From positions 1 to 11,173 of the forward strand of contig JABSQC010000003.1 of NCBI GenBank assembly GCA_013214845.1: 11,173 nucleotides of DNA, written 5' to 3'. A model generated the notes under the pieces. It saw only the letters and a list, made by a program, of their open reading frames with translations, was not told where the DNA came from and ran no database searches. The position numbers and the translations under genes are program-made. Source of the DNA: Mycoplasmataceae bacterium. Its GTDB lineage: Bacteria; Bacillota_I; Bacilli_A; Mycoplasmatales; Hepatoplasmataceae. Positions 8,011 through 11,173 of this stretch are shown piece by piece (positions within the stretch are counted from its first letter, which is position 1; each line of letters opens with the position of its first letter).

Positions 8011-8604
8011 TTATCCAACAATTATCTCTGATAGTTCATCAAAGAGTTTGTCAGTTCCTACTGTTTTAATTTTTCCGTTCATAGCTATTGAAACTCCTTT
8101 TCTTTCTTCTGAAGTTATTAGTACAATAGCATCGCATTGTTCACTTAATCCAAATGCAGCTCTATGTCTAGCACCGTATTTTTTGTCAACTTTAGTTTTT
8201 GTTAATTTCTTAACAAAAGCATTTGCAAATGCTATTCTACCATCTCTAATAACCAATGCTCCATCGTGAAGAGGCTGAGACTCCTCACCACTAAATATAT
8301 TTATTAAAAGATTTGAATTTATTTTTGCGTCTAGAATTTGACTGTCCATAAATAAAGGTTCTACATCATCTTTTCTTTGTACTACAATAATTGAACCATG
8401 TCCATTATCAGACAAGTATGTTGTTGCGCTTGTTATGTTTGTAATCATATCAATTACGCTTTGAGCTTTGTTCCTAGAAAGAAGTCTCTTAAATTTTTCT
8501 CTAATCTTTTTAGTTAAATCAAATATTTTTAAATTTAATAAAATTGTTAACAAAAAAACTAGTGATAAAATTACTATTATTATTATTAATAAAGTTTTGT
8601 CCAT
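8011..8604 (-). CDS. cdaM: Diadenylate cyclase, CdaM type (c-di-AMP synthase)
   Basis: This 197-residue protein makes c-di-AMP from two ATP. One N-terminal membrane helix (about 4-24) and a basic linker lead into a DAC (DisA_N) domain from about residue 45. The DAC signature motifs are intact: DGA (114-116, in HDGALVIRDG) and RHR (146-148, in GARHRAAFG). A single membrane helix rather than the three of CdaA is the pattern described for mycoplasmal CdaM. No CdaR/YbbR partner is adjacent; upstream is a membrane protein with a GGDEF/EAL-like soluble part, downstream is deoD. The ATG has no SD and stands 6 nt after TATAAT, suggesting a leaderless start. c-di-AMP typically governs potassium and osmotic balance; targets are not in the window. 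Confidence 0.94.
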   Translation of the reverse strand: MDKTLLIIIIVILSLVFLLTILLNLKIFDLTKKIREKFKRLLSRNKAQSVIDMITNITSATTYLSDNGHGSIIVVQRKDDVEPLFMDSQILDAKINSNLLINIFSGEESQPLHDGALVIRDGRIAFANAFVKKLTKTKVDKKYGARHRAAFGLSEQCDAIVLITSEERKGVSIAMNGKIKTVGTDKLFDELSEIIVG

Positions 8605-8610
8605 ATACTA

Positions 8611-8616
8611 ATTATA
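8611..8616 (-). promoter_or_regulatory. -10 box (TATAAT) 6 nt before the cdaM ATG
   Basis: The minus strand reads TATAAT-TAGTAT-ATG in the 23-nt gap after the upstream membrane protein gene. There is no SD. The third perfect TATAAT at exactly this distance in the window suggests an own, leaderless cdaM-deoD transcript. Confidence 0.5.
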
Positions 8617-8627
8617 TATAAGAAACG

Positions 8628-10208
8628 CTAACTAATATTAACATAAGTGAATTTCTCACTGATATCTTTATCTTTAACTGGTAAGTCATTATTATATAAA
8701 ATAAATTCAATTTCTTCACTTAATTTATTAAAGTTATTTCTAGTATATATAATTCCAAATGATATATTATCTTTCATACCAATTTTATTAGCTTTATCTT
8801 TTATCTCTCTTATAGTTTCTGGATCTCTTGCCATTTCATAAGTTAGAGGTATTATAAAAATTGATTCTTTTCCAATCTCGTTTTTATCCCTTTTAGATAA
8901 ATACATAGATATTGATTGCAAATTATTTTTTCTCATAATGTACTGATTTTCTCAAGAATTTTCTGAGATTGAATAATTGAAAAGCGAATATAATCCTCTC
9001 TTATATCTATATACTGGAACATAGTGTTCAATGTTGTTTAAGTTGAAAGAAGTTAAACCTGTTTTAATAGAAGAAAATCCTAATCTTGAATTAAAAGATT
9101 GGGATGATTGATATAAGAAAAAGGAATTTATAATCTTTCTTTGAGAATGTGTTTCTAAATTCATGCTATCTACTTGATTATTTTCAAGATTATAATCAGC
9201 AAGTAATAATAACTCATTTAAAGAATAAGAGTGTAATCCGTATACACTATATGAAAGCTTCTCATTAGGTATAAACGCTTTCTTAGATTTTAGTACAAAC
9301 TCAACTACACTCTCATTCATGTAATTATGTAAGTCTTTTATTTTAGAAGGAATAAATAATGCGTAACTACCTCTTATATGTTCAAATGCAACTAAGTTGG
9401 GGTACTTTAATTTAATTATGTTAAAGAAATCAGTATGCTTTGAATTTTTATCACTTTCACTTACGACAAATATATATGCATTGTCTAATTTTTCATTATT
9501 CAATTTTTTGTTTACAATCTCTTTACCTATAAAAGAGTTATATGATGAATAACCAGAAAAATTTGAAACTTCGAATAGTGAATGTCTATTTTTTAAAAAT
9601 GAAAACATAAGTATTGTACTAAATACAAAGAACATACTAAATATAGATTCACTAAGAATTCTAGTTAATAAAGCACTAAAAAATTCATCAACTAATTCTG
9701 GGTCTAAGCTAAAGTCAATACTATATATAGAAATGGTAAATGCAATACCTACAATTACTTGAAAAAGAACAGATATTAAATAGTTTCTTTTTCTCTCCTT
9801 ATTAGATGATAATAAATATGAAAATAAAATAACTATAAGTGATAGAGCAAAATATATCTGGAATGAATAAGCATTTAGCGTATCTCAACCAAATGAAAAT
9901 ACATATGATGCATATGAAACTCCTGAAACAATTATTGCTTCAAAAAAACCGTACTTAAAGAGTGTTATTAAAACTATGGGAAATATTATGTTTAATATAA
10001 CAGTGTTTGTTACATAGAACAATGAATATAAATAAATAAATAAATATGAAAAAGCGGCGATTGAAATAGATCTTGCAGCTATTATAAATATACTGTTCTT
10101 TGAAATGCTATTTTCAGTAAAGTTTTTTACTTCATCGAATATTCAATAAAGCAAGAACATAGATAATGTCATTCCAAGGAATAATAAAATTAAATATCAA
10201 TAATTCAT
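8628..10208 (-). CDS. Multispanning membrane protein with degenerate GGDEF-like and shortened EAL-like regions
   Basis: The 526-residue frame is continuous when TGA is Trp (for example codon 4, and 8952-8954 giving Trp419). The N-terminal 205 residues are hydrophobic with about six to seven membrane helices (near 4-22, 39-63, 66-84, 88-106, 114-132, 145-163, 189-205). The soluble part recalls a GGDEF fold by order of elements: an NSFIGKEI helix, a YIFVVSESD strand, FEHIRGSYALFIP where RxGGDEF would lie (277-286), and YGLHSYSLNELLLLADYNL like the usual SxG...LLxxAD ending. The next part (about 392-526) recalls the start of EAL domains (HYVPVYRYKRG; FIIPLTYEMARDPETI) but stops at roughly half an EAL domain. 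Neither GGDEF nor EAL catalytic motif is present. The fold assignment is my inference; it could be an unrelated mollicute protein. It begins 7 nt after tmRNA with no SD, and cdaM follows. Confidence 0.6.
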
Positions 10209-10215
10209 AAATTAA

Positions 10216-10586
10216 TGGTGGAGATGCCGGGAGTCGAACCCGGGTCCAAATGGTTCTTATCAATTACTTCTACAGTTTATCTATGTGTTAATCACACATT
10301 AGAAGCACACATAGCAAAACTACTAATGAGTTTCCCATAAAGTTCGCTCCCTACCCTGGGATAATAGAGAGTATATTCTGTGTAAACGTCTCTTCTAAAA
10401 TAACCACAGAAGATTAAAATAGAAAAGTTCCAACTAAGCGTACATTGCTACTTCGTTTGAAGTATTTAACATGTATGTTGGAATTGTTTCTTCATCGTTT
10501 CCAATTAAGAATTCCTCTTGGTATTATGGTCTACCAAACCACTGCAATAATATCAAATAGACATTTGTCGAAGCCATTACATCCCC
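10216..10586 (-). ncRNA. ssrA: tmRNA (SsrA)
   Basis: This 371-nt RNA rescues stalled ribosomes and tags the unfinished protein. The 5' end GGGGATG pairs with CATCTCC near the 3' end, followed by discriminator A and encoded CCA (10216-10218). Conserved GGCTTCGAC follows the 5' stem, and the T arm CCGGGTTCGACTCCCGG precedes the 3' end. The tag frame runs 10502 to 10434: the resume codon appears to be GGA, the 22-residue peptide begins GNDEETIP and ends NEVAMYA, then TAG. The resume codon is placed by analogy with the E. coli context (codons for xNDE after it). The small hydrophobic end fits the Mollicutes pattern (often YAFA), where Lon rather than ClpXP degrades tagged proteins. Between the tag and the 3' part lie GC-richer segments consistent with pseudoknots. 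Confidence 0.97.
10434..10502 (-). other. tmRNA tag-peptide reading frame
   Basis: Twenty-two codons plus TAG inside ssrA. The AATT-GGA-AAC-GAT-GAA context aligns with the E. coli resume site AGTC-GCA-AAC-GAC-GAA, giving Gly as first tag residue in place of Ala. Residues include an acidic start (NDEE) and the end AMYA. Confidence 0.8.
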
Positions 10587-10599
10587 ATGTCTTATTTTT

Positions 10600-10610
10600 A
10601 TTATATTATA
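10600..10610 (-). promoter_or_regulatory. ssrA promoter -10 region (overlapping TATAAT boxes)
   Basis: The minus strand carries TATAATATAAT starting 13 to 18 nt before the mature tmRNA 5' end, the only strong -10 between the deoD copy 2 terminator and ssrA. Transcription would start 5-12 nt before the RNase P-processed end. No clear -35 is seen. Upstream at 10644-10658 AAGAT is repeated three times. Confidence 0.6.
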
Positions 10611-10689
10611 CAAACTTGAACAGAACCATATAAGAACTGCTCTTTCTTATCTTATCTTAAAATATTAGGATGCTTTGAAACAATATTTT

Positions 10690-10721
10690 TAAAAAAATAA
10701 TTCACTAATAAGTGAATTATT
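10690..10721 (-). terminator. Terminator after deoD copy 2
   Basis: An 11-bp perfect stem (10696-10706 with 10711-10721; AATAATTCACT and its complement), loop AATA, and a T run on the minus strand. It stands 20 nt after the copy 2 stop, like the copy 1 terminator, and shares its outer ten stem positions, so it was duplicated with the gene. Confidence 0.88.
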
Positions 10722-10741
10722 ACTATCAAAAATATTTATAG

Positions 10742-11173
10742 TTAGGCGAAAGTTTCTAATGCTAGAGATAACATTTGATTAAATGAATTTTGTCTATCTT
10801 CAGGTGATAGAGAATCTTTAGTTACAAGAGATTCAGAAACAGTTATTAATGTAATTGCGTCTTTATTAAAATATTTAGCAATTGTATATATTGCTCCAGT
10901 TTCATTCTCTACCAAAAGAGCTCCTTTCTTAGCATTCTGTTTTCAAGCATTTGGTCTTGCTGGTTGATAGAATCATTGTGAAGACATTATTGTTCCTATT
11001 TTTACATTTTTCATTCCTTTTGAACTTTCTTTAACCATATTAAATAGTTTAGGAGATGAACTAAGTATCATGTCTTTACTTCCGTATGCTTCACCAAAAT
11101 TTGAGTCAAGCATTGCCTTTTCAGCAATAACGATATCCATTACTTTAACATCTTTTTGATATGAACCTCCAGA
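10742..11173 (-). CDS. Diverged DeoD-type purine nucleoside phosphorylase paralogue (copy 2, 5' end outside window)
   Basis: The visible 143 C-terminal residues align without gaps to copy 1 at residues 90-232; I count 26 differences, so 117 of 143 are identical. The frame is intact to a TAA at 10742-10744 and reads TGA as Trp in SSQWFYQP and NAWKQN. The changes include the active site: VEMEAGAMY is now VENETGAIY (Met179 to Asn, with both Glu kept), and the catalytic Asp of ITVSDS is Glu (ITVSES). The Arg of DRQNSF is retained. In E. coli DeoD this Asp donates a proton to the purine base, so activity or substrate range may have shifted. The open frame argues against a dead pseudogene. The N-terminal half with phosphate-binding residues lies outside the window. 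Confidence 0.88.

Noticed and set aside
7559..8269. Plus-strand open frames opposite deoD and cdaM
   Set aside because: The opposite strand encodes proteins with intact catalytic motifs; the plus-strand translations look like antisense of those motifs.
10445..10633. Plus-strand 62-codon open frame
   Set aside because: It lies opposite the tmRNA tag region and promoter, and no protein feature supports it.
1..11173. CRISPR array, insertion sequence or prophage genes
   Set aside because: No regularly spaced repeats, transposase, integrase or phage structural motifs were seen; the duplicated deoD has no flanking inverted repeats or transposase.

Overview
The window reads as a chromosome segment of a wall-less bacterium (Mollicutes). 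Base composition is very AT-rich, tryptophan is mostly encoded by TGA (at least seven long minus-strand genes are open only if TGA is read as Trp), and two tRNAs with encoded CCA, a compact tmRNA and a CdaM-type diadenylate cyclase are present. The free-standing IIA-Glc with ptsI and ptsH resembles the Mycoplasma mycoides/capricolum and Spiroplasma/Mesoplasma lineages, but the tmRNA tag and some proteins do not let me name a genus. Every gene I can support is on the minus strand, so transcription runs from high to low coordinates.

Layout from right to left (5' to 3' on the minus strand): the 3' end of a purine nucleoside phosphorylase-like gene (deoD copy 2, cut by the window edge) with its terminator; ssrA (tmRNA); a 526-residue polytopic membrane protein whose soluble part looks like a degenerate GGDEF plus shortened EAL-like region; cdaM (c-di-AMP synthesis); a complete deoD copy 1 with its terminator; asnS; tRNA-Ser(GCU); cls (cardiolipin synthase family); tRNA-Gly(UCC) with a strong terminator; the PTS operon ptsI-crr-ptsH with terminator; a CPBP (CAAX-type) intramembrane protease; and the 5' part of an unknown multispanning membrane protein running off the left edge. 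The longest stretch without a protein gene (10209-10741) is mostly tmRNA.

How they work together: ptsI, crr and ptsH supply the general phosphate relay of sugar uptake (PEP to Enzyme I to HPr, and on to IIA-Glc). deoD salvages purine nucleosides. asnS and the two tRNAs serve translation, and tmRNA rescues stalled ribosomes. cdaM makes the c-di-AMP second messenger. cls makes cardiolipin.

Most notable: (1) the membrane protein directly upstream of cdaM resembles a catalytically dead GGDEF-EAL protein; (2) deoD is duplicated (117 of 143 visible residues identical) and copy 2 has changed the catalytic Asp and the active-site Met; (3) genes fall into two start classes, Shine-Dalgarno-led genes inside operons and genes without SD that have a -10 box exactly 6 nt before the ATG, suggesting leaderless mRNAs; (4) a protein gene begins only 7 nt after the mature 3' end of tmRNA, with no terminator between.
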